NCBI GenBank assembly: GCA_031380225.1
Contig: JANNFX010000071.1
Span: forward strand, 1-6,653
DNA from: JANNFX01 sp031380225
GTDB lineage: Bacteria > Pseudomonadota > Alphaproteobacteria > Rhizobiales > Hyphomicrobiaceae
Direction of reading: 5' to 3'
DNA: 6,653 nucleotides
The position numbers and the translations under genes are program-made. Shown here piece after piece: positions 1 through 6,653 of this stretch. Each line of letters opens with the position of its first letter. Positions within the stretch are counted from its first letter, which is position 1. The notes beneath the pieces are model-generated. The model ran no database searches. It was not told the origin of the DNA and saw nothing but the letters and a program-made list of their open reading frames with translations.

Positions 1-10
1 CCAAAACAAC

Positions 11-1960
11 ATGATCTACACAGCCATCGTCTTCCTTCCGCTCCTCGGAGCCTTGATCGCCGGTCTCTTTGGCCGCGTTATCGGCGCGCGCGCGTCTGAG
101 ATCATCACCACCACGCTACTCATGTTGTGTGCAGTGCTGTCATGGATCGTCTTTTCAAACGTCGCGCTCGGTGGCGAGGCGCCGGGTACTGTTCGTTTGA
201 TGAGGTGGATTAACTCGGGCGAACTTGACGCCAGCTGGGCGCTGAAGATCGACACTTTGACGGCGGTCATGCTGGTTGTGGTCACCACTGTATCCGCACT
301 CGTTCATCTCTATTCGATTGGATACATGCACGAGGACGACAGCCGGCCGCGGTTCTTCGCCTACCTATCGCTATTCACGTTCGCAATGCTGATGCTGGTG
401 ACGGCTGACAACCTGGTGCAGATGTTCTTCGGTTGGGAGGGCGTCGGACTCGCATCTTATCTCTTGATCGGCTTTTGGTATCATAAGCCTGAGGCCAATG
501 CTGCGGCCATCAAGGCCTTTGTCGTCAATCGAATAGGAGACTTCGGCTTTGCGCTCGGCATCTTCGGTGTGTTCGCTCTGTTCAAGACCGTCAGTCTCGA
601 CGCCATCTTCGCTGCCGCGCCTGCCGCGCAGGGCCAGACAATGGCGTTTCTCGGCTATAACGTCGACGTGCTGACGACATTGACGCTGTTATTGTTCATG
701 GGTGCGATGGGCAAATCGGCCCAGTTCCTGCTCCACACATGGTTGCCCGACGCTATGGAAGGCCCGACGCCGGTGTCAGCGCTGATCCATGCTGCAACCA
801 TGGTGACGGCCGGCGTCTTTATGGTCGCCCGCTTGTCGCCACTGTTTGAGTTGGCTCCCACGACGTTGCAGTTCGTCACCTTCATCGGAGCCATCACAGC
901 ATTTTTTGCGGCCACGGTTGGCCTCGTGCAGAACGACATTAAGCGCGTGATTGCGTATTCAACTTGTTCGCAGCTTGGCTACATGTTCGTCGCTTGTGGC
1001 GTCGGCGCCTACACGGCCGCCATCTTCCACTTGTTCACGCATGCGTTCTTTAAGGCGCTGTTGTTCTTGGGCGCAGGCTCTGTCATTCACGCCATGCATC
1101 ATGAGCAGGACATGCGGAACATGGGCGGTCTTCGCAGCAAAATCCCGATCACGTGGGCGATGATGCTGATTGGCACACTAGCCCTGACTGGTGTCGGCAT
1201 TCCGAACCTCGCAGGCTTCGCTGGCTTCCATTCAAAGGACGCGATTGTCGAAGCCGCCTATGCCGGGCACACTCCGGGCAATTACGCGTTTTGGCTCTTG
1301 GTTGTGTCCGCTTTTATGACCTCGTTCTACTCATGGCGCTTGATGTTCATGACCTTTCACGGCGAAACCCGCGCCGATCATGAGACTTATGAACATGCGC
1401 ACGAGAGTCCGGCCGTTATGCTGGTTCCATTATTTGTGCTGGCTGCCGGGGCCATGCTAGCGGGCGTAATGTTTTCTGGGTACTTCATCGGCCACGATTA
1501 TCCCGAGTTTTGGAAGGGCGCGATCTTTGAACTGCCCGGCAAGGATATCCTGCATCATTCGCACGAGGTTCCGGACTTAGTACCGTGGGCGCCGACGCTG
1601 GCCATGCTCGGCGGATTTGCACTGGCCTATGTCTATTACATCAAGGCGCCGTATCTTCCGGCTGCAACCGCGAAGGCGTTCCGGCCGTTGTATCTCTTTT
1701 TCCTGAACAAGTGGTACTTCGATGAAATCTACGATGTCCTATTCGTCCGGCCTGCGTTTTGGCTTGGCCGGCTGTTCTGGAAGGGTGGCGACGGCGCCAT
1801 TATTGATGGCACCATTGATGGCACCGCCAAAGCCGTTGGCTGGGCGTCGGGCCGCACAAGCAAGGTTCAGACTGGCTATGTCTACCATTACGCCTTCGCC
1901 ATGCTAATCGGCGTCGCCGGCTTGATCACCTGGTTCGTCGTTCGAGGAGGCGTGTTCTGA
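11..1960 (+). CDS. nuoL: NADH-quinone oxidoreductase subunit L (complex I, ND5-like)
   Basis: This is the most distal antiporter-like proton-pumping subunit of the complex I membrane arm, in the inner membrane. It is 649 aa, the usual size for alphaproteobacterial NuoL, and almost entirely hydrophobic, with about 16 membrane segments expected. The N-terminal proton-antiporter domain covers roughly 67-120 and the main antiporter domain roughly 130-420. Visible channel residues are Glu143 (in GWEGVG), Lys235 (in GKSAQFLLHTWLPDAMEGPT), His260, Lys311 (in DIKRVIAYST), His340, His344, Lys348 and Lys409 (in HSKD). As I recall the E. coli numbering, these match E144, K229, H254, K305, H334, H338, K342 and K399. 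The C-terminal part (about 565-625) should form the long lateral helix that runs along NuoM and NuoN, followed by a final membrane anchor at about 628-645. Two His-rich loops lie near 450-464 and 515-518. Only ten bases precede the ATG and they show no Shine-Dalgarno sequence, so the start rests on the family-like MIY-AIVFLPLLGAL beginning. The upstream neighbour, expected to be nuoK, is outside the window. Confidence 0.98.
   Translation: MIYTAIVFLPLLGALIAGLFGRVIGARASEIITTTLLMLCAVLSWIVFSNVALGGEAPGTVRLMRWINSGELDASWALKIDTLTAVMLVVVTTVSALVHLYSIGYMHEDDSRPRFFAYLSLFTFAMLMLVTADNLVQMFFGWEGVGLASYLLIGFWYHKPEANAAAIKAFVVNRIGDFGFALGIFGVFALFKTVSLDAIFAAAPAAQGQTMAFLGYNVDVLTTLTLLLFMGAMGKSAQFLLHTWLPDAMEGPTPVSALIHAATMVTAGVFMVARLSPLFELAPTTLQFVTFIGAITAFFAATVGLVQNDIKRVIAYSTCSQLGYMFVACGVGAYTAAIFHLFTHAFFKALLFLGAGSVIHAMHHEQDMRNMGGLRSKIPITWAMMLIGTLALTGVGIPNLAGFAGFHSKDAIVEAAYAGHTPGNYAFWLLVVSAFMTSFYSWRLMFMTFHGETRADHETYEHAHESPAVMLVPLFVLAAGAMLAGVMFSGYFIGHDYPEFWKGAIFELPGKDILHHSHEVPDLVPWAPTLAMLGGFALAYVYYIKAPYLPAATAKAFRPLYLFFLNKWYFDEIYDVLFVRPAFWLGRLFWKGGDGAIIDGTIDGTAKAVGWASGRTSKVQTGYVYHYAFAMLIGVAGLITWFVVRGGVF
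1802..1825 (+). repeat. Perfect 12-bp tandem duplication inside nuoL
   Basis: The 12-mer attgatggcacc occurs twice back to back (1802-1813 and 1814-1825) with no mismatch. It is in frame and encodes Ile-Asp-Gly-Thr twice (residues 598-605), just after a GDGAI stretch in the C-terminal lateral-helix region of NuoL. Because the unit is a multiple of three, the reading frame is kept. It may be a recent slippage duplication or simply how this lineage encodes the variable linker between the lateral helix and the final membrane segment. Confidence 0.9.
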
Positions 1961-1962
1961 TG
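1945..1962 (+). promoter_or_regulatory. Shine-Dalgarno and TGATG coupling junction for nuoM
   Basis: A strong AGGAGG (1945-1950) lies inside the last codons of nuoL, nine bases before the nuoM ATG at 1960. The nuoL stop TGA (1958-1960) shares its last base with that ATG, giving TGATG. This arrangement fixes the nuoM start and suggests that ribosomes ending nuoL can re-initiate on nuoM, which would keep the two subunits at equal levels. Confidence 0.88.
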
Positions 1963-3465
1963 TTTACGCTTGCTCCTGGAACACCGATCGTGTCGATCAT
2001 TACCTTCTTGCCACTGGTTGGCGCATTGTTTATCGCCTTTCTCAACGCTGGCGCTGTTCGCAACATTCGCTGGGTGGCACTGTGGACGACGCTGGTCACG
2101 TTCGCAGTCTCGCTGCTGATCTGGATTAATTTTGATACCACCACCAGCAGCTTCCAATTTGTCGAAGAGCAGCCCTGGCTCGGCACGTTCAAGTACAAGA
2201 TGGGTGTCGACGGGATTTCGATGCTGTTCGTCATTTTGACGACGTTCGTGATGCCGTTCGCGATTCTGGCGAGCTGGGAAAGTGTCGAGGAGCGCGTCAA
2301 GGAATACATGATCGCGTTCCTGGTGCTAGAAACCTTGATGATCGGCGTGTTCTCGGCCCTCGATCTGATGCTGTTCTATGTGTTCTTTGAAAGCTGCCTG
2401 ATCCCAATGTTCTTGATCATCGGCGTGTGGGGCGGCAAGCGGCGTGTCTATGCCAGCTTTAAGTTCTTCCTCTACACGCTGCTCGGATCGGTGTTGATGC
2501 TGGTCGCGATGATGGCCATGTATTGGCAGGCCGGCACAACCGACATCCCAACACTGATGACCTTCAAGTTCGATGCAAACTTGCAGTGGTGGCTGTGGAT
2601 TGCGTTCTTCGCCTCATTCGCGGTCAAGATGCCGATGTGGCCGGTGCATACCTGGCTGCCGGACGCGCACGTTGAAGCGCCGACTGCGGGTTCAGTTATT
2701 CTGGCCGCGATTCTATTGAAGATGGGTGGATACGGTTTTCTGCGCTTCTCGCTGCCAATGTTCCCGATAGCAAGCCAAGCCTTGGCGCCAGTCGTGTTCA
2801 CGCTATCAGTCGTGGCGATCATCTATACGTCGTTGGTGGCGCTGGCGCAGGAGGACGTGAAAAAATTGATCGCGTATTCCTCGGTCGCGCACATGGGTTT
2901 TGTCACCATGGGCATCTTTACGGTAACCACACAAGGCGTCGACGGGGCGATATTCCAGATGCTGTCACACGGCCTCGTGTCGGCGGCATTGTTCTTGAGT
3001 GTTGGTGTTGTCTATGACCGCATGCATACGCGCGAGATTGCTGCCTATGGCGGTTTGGTTGAGCGCATGCCTATCTATGCCGCTTGCTTCATGGTGTTCA
3101 CCATGGCCAACGTTGGTCTACCAGGCACGTCCGGCTTTGTCGGCGAATTCCTGACGCTGATGGGCGCCTTCAAGGTCAACACCTGGGTCGCGGCACTGGC
3201 GGCCACTGGCGTTATCCTGTCGGCCGCCTATGCACTCTATCTTTACCGCCGCATGATTTTTGGAACGATGACTAAGCCATCGTTGAAAGCGCTTCAAGAT
3301 TTAACGCCACGCGAAATGCTGGTGCTGGTGCCGCTCGTGATCCTAATCATTTTCTTCGGCGTCTATCCGGGGCCGGTGACGGACGTGACGGCGGTGTCGG
3401 TCAGCAAGTTGGTGTCGAATTATCAGGCTGCAACGGCGGCTCAAGCCGCACTTTTGGCGCCTTAA
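1960..3465 (+). CDS. nuoM: NADH-quinone oxidoreductase subunit M (complex I, ND4-like)
   Basis: NuoM is the middle antiporter-like proton channel of the complex I membrane arm, between NuoL and NuoN. The protein is 501 aa, normal for the family, with about 14 hydrophobic segments. The antiporter domain runs from roughly 125 to 420. Key residues are present: Glu144 (in FFESCLIPMF), Lys223 (in AVKMPMWPVHTWLPDAHVEA), Lys254 (in LLKMGGYGF), His311 (in SSVAHMGF), His337 (in LSHG) and Glu396 (in GFVGEFLTL). From memory these correspond to E. coli E144, K234, K265, H322, H348 and E407. The constant offset of 11 after the first site supports a colinear, intact protein. Glu396 is the acidic residue that distinguishes NuoM from NuoL and NuoN, which carry Lys there. 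The start is set by the strong AGGAGG and the one-base overlap with nuoL. It ends in TAA, 18 bases before nuoN. Confidence 0.98.
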   Translation: MFTLAPGTPIVSIITFLPLVGALFIAFLNAGAVRNIRWVALWTTLVTFAVSLLIWINFDTTTSSFQFVEEQPWLGTFKYKMGVDGISMLFVILTTFVMPFAILASWESVEERVKEYMIAFLVLETLMIGVFSALDLMLFYVFFESCLIPMFLIIGVWGGKRRVYASFKFFLYTLLGSVLMLVAMMAMYWQAGTTDIPTLMTFKFDANLQWWLWIAFFASFAVKMPMWPVHTWLPDAHVEAPTAGSVILAAILLKMGGYGFLRFSLPMFPIASQALAPVVFTLSVVAIIYTSLVALAQEDVKKLIAYSSVAHMGFVTMGIFTVTTQGVDGAIFQMLSHGLVSAALFLSVGVVYDRMHTREIAAYGGLVERMPIYAACFMVFTMANVGLPGTSGFVGEFLTLMGAFKVNTWVAALAATGVILSAAYALYLYRRMIFGTMTKPSLKALQDLTPREMLVLVPLVILIIFFGVYPGPVTDVTAVSVSKLVSNYQAATAAQAALLAP

Positions 3466-3483
3466 CCCGGGAACGAATTGAGC
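3466..3483 (+). promoter_or_regulatory. Short nuoM-nuoN spacer with weak ribosome binding site
   Basis: The 18-base spacer contains only a weak purine-rich match, gggaacg (3469-3475). It ends about eight bases before the ATG at 3484 but only two bases before an in-frame TTG at 3478. Spacing therefore favours the ATG as the nuoN start. No promoter or terminator is seen in the spacer, so nuoN should be read from the same transcript as nuoM. Confidence 0.5.
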
Positions 3484-4929
3484 ATGTCCTTCCTCACCAC
3501 CTACGCGGCCATCCTGCCTGAAATCATCCTGGCCATTGGCGCCATGGCGCTGCTGATGCTCGGCGCGGCGCAGGACGAGACCGAGTTCAACGCCGACACC
3601 GTGTCCCGGTTTGCCATCGTATTGCTGGGCGTTGCTGCGCTGTTCGTTGGCAATGCCACAGGCGGCACTCAGACGTTGTTTGACGGTGCTTACATCGCCG
3701 ACGGCTTTGCGGATTTTCTCAAAATCTTGATCCTCGTTGGCTCGGCAGGCGCACTTCTCATGTCTGGCGCCTACTTGCGCAGCGCCAAAATGCACATTTT
3801 CGAATTGCCGGTATTGGTGTTGCTCGCCACCATTGGCATGATGATGATTGTTTCCGCCAACGATTTGATCTCGCTCTATCTTGGCCTCGAGTTGATGAGT
3901 TTGGCGCTTTACGTTCTGGCTGCCGTGCGCCGCGATGATGTCCGCTCCAGCGAAGCCGGTCTCAAGTATTTCATCCTCGGCGCGCTATCGTCCGGAATGC
4001 TGCTCTATGGCGCTTCGCTGATTTACGGGTTTACGGGCTCGACGAGTTTTGCCACCATCGCGACGGTTGCGACCACAGAGGCTGCCTCCAACGTCGGGCT
4101 TATCATCGGGTTGGTGTTCATGATGGTTGGGCTGGCGTTCAAGGTCTCGGCAGTGCCATTCCATATGTGGACACCTGACGTTTATGAAGGCTCACCTACA
4201 CCAGTGACCGCGTTTTTCGCAGCCGCGCCCAAGGTTGCCGCCATGGGTCTGATGGTGCGCGTGTTAGCTGGCGCCTTCCCAGGATTTGTGCAGCAGTGGC
4301 AGCAGATCATTGTGTTTTTGGCCTTGGCCTCAATGCTGGTTGGCGCTTTGGGGGCGATCGGGCAGACCAGCGTCAAGCGGCTGATGGCCTACTCGTCGAT
4401 TGGCAATGTTGGCTTTGCGCTGGTTGGGCTGGCAGCCGGAACGCAAGAAGGCATTCAAAGCGTGCTAGTTTATATGGCAATCTATCTCGTGATGACGCTC
4501 GGTACGTTCGCCTGCATTCTGGCGATGCAACGCAATGGCAAGCCTGTCGACGAAATTTCAGAGTTATCAGGCCTGGCGGCCAACCACGGCAAACTTGCGT
4601 TGGTTTTAGCACTGCTGATGTTCTCGCTGGCTGGTATTCCGCCGCTCGCAGGCTTCTTCGGCAAGCTTTATGTGTTCTTGGCTGCTGTCAAAGCCAACCT
4701 GATGTGGCTCGCCATTGCCGGCGTTGTCGCGAGCGTGATTTCGGCGTTCTATTACATCCGCATCGTTAAAGTGATGTACTTCGATCCCGCGAGCAAGCCG
4801 ATGAGCCCGATTGCGCCAGGTGTGTGGACCGTCATTGCGATCTCGGCTGTGATCATCACGTTGTTCGTGGCGTTGCCGTCGCCACTCGTGGATGCGGCGG
4901 CGGCTGCAGCGAAATCATTCAAGTTATGA
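3484..4929 (+). CDS. nuoN: NADH-quinone oxidoreductase subunit N (complex I, ND2-like)
   Basis: NuoN is the antiporter-like proton channel nearest the peripheral-arm side of the complex I membrane domain. With the ATG at 3484 the protein is 481 aa, in the usual range, with about 14 membrane segments. Channel residues are visible: Glu136 (in YLGLELMSL), Lys161 (in AGLKYFILGALSSG), Lys220 (in LAFKVSAVPFHMWTPDVYEG), Lys250 (in AAPKVAAMG) and Lys394 (in GFFGKLYVF). As I recall E. coli NuoN, these are E133, K158, K217, K247 and K395. The last replaces the Glu found in NuoM, as expected for NuoN. An in-frame TTG at 3478 would add two residues, but the ATG has better spacing and gives the typical MSFLTTYAAILPE start. 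The C-terminus carries six consecutive Ala (471-476) before KSFKL, a low-complexity tail of no obvious function. Its stop codon overlaps the birA start by four bases. Confidence 0.97.
   Translation: MSFLTTYAAILPEIILAIGAMALLMLGAAQDETEFNADTVSRFAIVLLGVAALFVGNATGGTQTLFDGAYIADGFADFLKILILVGSAGALLMSGAYLRSAKMHIFELPVLVLLATIGMMMIVSANDLISLYLGLELMSLALYVLAAVRRDDVRSSEAGLKYFILGALSSGMLLYGASLIYGFTGSTSFATIATVATTEAASNVGLIIGLVFMMVGLAFKVSAVPFHMWTPDVYEGSPTPVTAFFAAAPKVAAMGLMVRVLAGAFPGFVQQWQQIIVFLALASMLVGALGAIGQTSVKRLMAYSSIGNVGFALVGLAAGTQEGIQSVLVYMAIYLVMTLGTFACILAMQRNGKPVDEISELSGLAANHGKLALVLALLMFSLAGIPPLAGFFGKLYVFLAAVKANLMWLAIAGVVASVISAFYYIRIVKVMYFDPASKPMSPIAPGVWTVIAISAVIITLFVALPSPLVDAAAAAAKSFKL
4926..4929 (+). promoter_or_regulatory. 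ATGA stop-start overlap of nuoN and birA
   Basis: The birA ATG (4926-4928) overlaps the nuoN TGA (4927-4929). No good Shine-Dalgarno sequence is seen in the 20 bases before it, so birA translation probably depends on ribosomes terminating on nuoN. The open frame continues upstream to 4824, but that part lies inside nuoN and reads as Cys/His/Gly-rich nonsense, unlike any biotin ligase N-terminus, so the start at 4926 is preferred. Confidence 0.75.
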
Positions 4930-5687
4930 CCTTCGCTTCGGGTCAGCCTCCCCGCGTCACGCATCTGGCGGTGACGGACTCCACCAATGCCGAAGCAATG
5001 CGCTTGCTTGGCGTTGGGGAGCGCGGCCCGATGTGGGTCATGGCCGATCAGCAAACGGCTGGCCGCGGCCGCTCTGGTCGAAATTGGACTTCGGAGCCTG
5101 GCAATTTGTACGCGAGCTACCTGACGGTATTCCCTGCCGGCTGTGCCAAGGCTTATCAGGTGTCGTTAGTGGCTGGCGTCGCCATACATGATGCCATCCG
5201 CGATATCTTGGGAGTGCACACGCCCGGAACGCTCCAACTCAAATGGCCAAATGACGTCTTGGTTGGGCGCGACAAGACTGGCGGCATTCTAATTGAAAGC
5301 ACATCCGTCGATGGCAAAGGCTTAGCCGTTATCGCCGGCATTGGGGTCAATCTCGTCTCACACCCGGATGATCAGGTGCGCCCAGCAACTCATATTGGCT
5401 GCCATGCAACCGCTGCAGCGATCACTCCAGAGGTGATGCTCAGAGCCACAGATGCTCGTTTGACCGAATGGCTTGCGATTTGGGCCATGGGGCAGGGGAT
5501 TGACGCCGTTCGCCGCGCTTGGCTCGAACGCGCGCATCCAATTGGCGAGGCGATCACCGTTAACGGCGCTTCTGGCCCTATTAGCGGGCATTTTTCGGGG
5601 CTCGATGGCGATGGTGCCCTGTTGATAACTGGTGCCGATGGTCAAACCCACGTGGTTCATTATGGCGATGTGACTCTCGGCGCTTGA
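4926..5687 (+). CDS. birA: Biotin--[acetyl-CoA-carboxylase] ligase, monofunctional (no DNA-binding domain)
   Basis: This cytoplasmic enzyme activates biotin with ATP to biotinyl-5'-AMP and transfers it to a lysine of biotin carboxyl carrier domains (acetyl-CoA, propionyl-CoA or pyruvate carboxylase). The protein is 253 aa. Visible family motifs are DSTN (18-21), the nucleotide/biotin loop QTAGRGRSGRNW (43-54), LKWPNDVLV (105-113) with Lys106, the active-site lysine Lys117 in KTGGILIES, and GIGVN (138-142). A small SH3-like C-terminal domain spans about 207-250. It begins directly with the catalytic domain and lacks the roughly 60-residue helix-turn-helix of E. coli BirA, so it should be a class I ligase that does not repress biotin synthesis genes. 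It is the fourth gene of the nuo tail and overlaps nuoN by four bases. Its expression is therefore probably tied to the nuo transcript. Confidence 0.95.
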   Translation: MTFASGQPPRVTHLAVTDSTNAEAMRLLGVGERGPMWVMADQQTAGRGRSGRNWTSEPGNLYASYLTVFPAGCAKAYQVSLVAGVAIHDAIRDILGVHTPGTLQLKWPNDVLVGRDKTGGILIESTSVDGKGLAVIAGIGVNLVSHPDDQVRPATHIGCHATAAAITPEVMLRATDARLTEWLAIWAMGQGIDAVRRAWLERAHPIGEAITVNGASGPISGHFSGLDGDGALLITGADGQTHVVHYGDVTLGA

Positions 5688-5742
5688 GCCTGGGGCCGTG
5701 GTCACGTATCAGTCAGGCGCAATATAGGACATGATCCAGCGA
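5688..5742. other. birA-rnj intergenic spacer
   Basis: This 55-base gap is the largest non-coding stretch in the window. It contains a 5-bp inverted repeat (GCCTG at 5688-5692, CAGGC at 5714-5718) with a 21-base loop and no T-tract, too weak to call a terminator. An A/T-rich patch, aatatagga (5721-5729), precedes the first in-frame ATG at 5731. I see no convincing -35/-10 pair, so read-through from birA is the simplest assumption, although a weak internal promoter cannot be excluded. Confidence 0.5.
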
Positions 5743-6653
5743 ATGGCTGATAAAGCGACGAAATCAAAATCGAAAACAGGCCCGGACGAACTCGTCTTTG
5801 TCGCACTTGGCGGCTTGGGTGAGATCGGCATGAATGCCTATCTCTACGGCTATGGTCCCGCCGATCACCGCCAATGGCTGCTGGTCGACTGCGGGATCAC
5901 CTTTCCCGAAGGCGAAGACGATCCGGGTATCGATGTCATTCTGCCCGATCTGCAGTTCCTCATCGGCGAGCGCAACGGCCTACAAGGTCTTGTGATAACG
6001 CATGCCCATGAAGACCACATCGGCGCGGTGCTTGAGCTGTGGCCAAGGCTGAAGTGCCCGGTCTACCTGACGCCGTTTGCAGCTGGCATGTTGAAATCAA
6101 AGCGCGAAGACTACGGCGGCACGCGCGATATGCCGATCAAAGTCATTCCAACAACCGGCCGCTTTCAGGTCGGTGCCTTTGATATTGAATTTGTGCCGAT
6201 GTCGCATTCTGTACCGGAAACCACGGCCCTCGCCATTAGAACCCCGGCGGGGATCGTATTCCATACCGCAGACTGGAAACTGGATGCGGCGCCGTACGTC
6301 GGCAAACCCGCCGATGAGAAGAAAATTCAAAGTCTCGGCGACGAAGGCGTGCTGGCAATCGTCTGCGATTCCACGAATGCCATGCGTGACGGCCGCTCAC
6401 CATCTGAAACGGACGTTGCGCATTCAATTGCGGACATCATTGCCAAGGCAAAGAAGCGCGTTATTGTAACGACGTTTTCGTCCAACGTGGCGCGCATCAA
6501 AGCAGTTGGTGAAGCGGCGAAAGCCTGCGGCCGTCAGTTGGTTGTAGCGGGGCGGTCCTTGCATCGCGTCATCGAAGTGGCAATGGAAACCGGTTATCTG
6601 CCTGAAGACTTCGACTATGTTGATCAGCGTCAATACCAGAACGTCGAACGTGA
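5743..6653 (+). CDS. rnj: Ribonuclease J (metallo-beta-lactamase/beta-CASP), 3' end beyond window
   Basis: RNase J is a cytoplasmic 5'-3' exoribonuclease and endonuclease that acts in mRNA decay and rRNA 5' maturation. The frame is open to the window edge, giving 303 residues, a little over half of the usual 550 or so. After a basic, Lys/Ser-rich leader (1-14), the conserved core starts at DELVFVALGGLGEIGMN (15-31). The metal-binding motif THAHEDH (86-92) supplies His87, His89, Asp91 and His92. Further ligands are His165 (in SHSVPET) and Asp177 (in HTADWKLD). The beta-CASP domain begins near CDSTNA (208-213), with TTFSSNVAR (253-261) and VAGRSLHR (268-275). The late His motif and C-terminal domain lie outside the window. 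The start is uncertain: ATG 5743 gives MADKA, while ATG 5731 in the same frame adds MIQR. AGGA (5726-5729) is one base from the 5731 ATG, too close, and 13 from the 5743 ATG, rather far. I prefer 5743. Confidence 0.93.
   Translation, partial: MADKATKSKSKTGPDELVFVALGGLGEIGMNAYLYGYGPADHRQWLLVDCGITFPEGEDDPGIDVILPDLQFLIGERNGLQGLVITHAHEDHIGAVLELWPRLKCPVYLTPFAAGMLKSKREDYGGTRDMPIKVIPTTGRFQVGAFDIEFVPMSHSVPETTALAIRTPAGIVFHTADWKLDAAPYVGKPADEKKIQSLGDEGVLAIVCDSTNAMRDGRSPSETDVAHSIADIIAKAKKRVIVTTFSSNVARIKAVGEAAKACGRQLVVAGRSLHRVIEVAMETGYLPEDFDYVDQRQYQNVER

Noticed and set aside
1926..2309. 127-codon antisense open frame across the nuoL-nuoM junction
   Set aside because: It opposes the coupled stop-start and Shine-Dalgarno of nuoL/nuoM. 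No recognisable domain or ribosome binding site supports it.
3343..3795. 150-codon antisense open frame across the nuoM-nuoN junction
   Set aside because: It lies opposite two well-supported genes and its translation resembles no family I recognise. Long antisense frames are expected from the codon bias of GC-rich genes.
4296..4769. 157-codon + strand open frame inside nuoN in another frame
   Set aside because: It is fully inside nuoN, whose conserved channel residues continue through this stretch. The alternative translation is Arg/Cys/Trp-rich and looks like an out-of-frame reading.
4894..4911. Ala-codon run near the nuoN 3' end as a possible microsatellite
   Set aside because: The six Ala codons are mixed (gcg, gct, gca), so it is not a clean nucleotide repeat. 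It is simply a low-complexity C-terminal tail.
4824..4925. Upstream extension of birA to an ATG at 4824
   Set aside because: The added 34 residues lie inside nuoN and look like an out-of-frame reading, not a helix-turn-helix. The ATGA overlap at 4926 gives a normal monofunctional biotin ligase start.
5688..5718. Possible rho-independent terminator between birA and rnj
   Set aside because: The only inverted repeat is five base pairs with a 21-base loop and no following T-run, which is not enough for an intrinsic terminator.

Overview
The window holds the tail of a respiratory complex I operon followed by two housekeeping genes, all on the + strand and tightly packed: nuoL (11-1960), nuoM (1960-3465), nuoN (3484-4929), birA (4926-5687) and the 5' part of an RNase J gene (from 5743, running off the right edge). 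I see no RNA genes, mobile elements, CRISPR arrays, integration sites or convincing terminators.

The organism is probably an alphaproteobacterium, most likely of the Hyphomicrobiales (rhizobial/Hyphomicrobium-like) lineage. This rests on the order nuoL-nuoM-nuoN-birA-rnj, which I recall as typical of that group, on the style of the NuoL and RNase J proteins, on the moderately high GC content, and on the use of a short biotin ligase without a repressor domain. The exact genus cannot be told from the sequence alone.

Layout: NuoL, NuoM and NuoN are the three antiporter-like proton-pumping subunits of NADH:ubiquinone oxidoreductase. Each keeps the charged residues (Glu and Lys along the membrane axis) that form its proton channel. 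The nuoL/nuoM junction is a one-base TGATG overlap with a strong Shine-Dalgarno sequence inside nuoL. nuoM and nuoN are 18 bases apart. nuoN and birA overlap by four bases (ATGA). birA and rnj are separated by 55 bases with no obvious terminator or promoter. The genes therefore look like one transcription unit, at least through birA, with nuoA-K expected to the left and the rest of rnj to the right.

Functionally the first three genes build the membrane arm that turns NADH oxidation into a proton gradient. BirA attaches biotin to carboxylases, and RNase J processes and degrades RNA from the 5' end. They share a transcript by gene order rather than a known pathway. I did not find a novel system here. 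The findings listed are small: a perfect 12-bp in-frame tandem repeat in nuoL, start-codon questions in nuoN and rnj, and the coupling of birA translation to nuoN.
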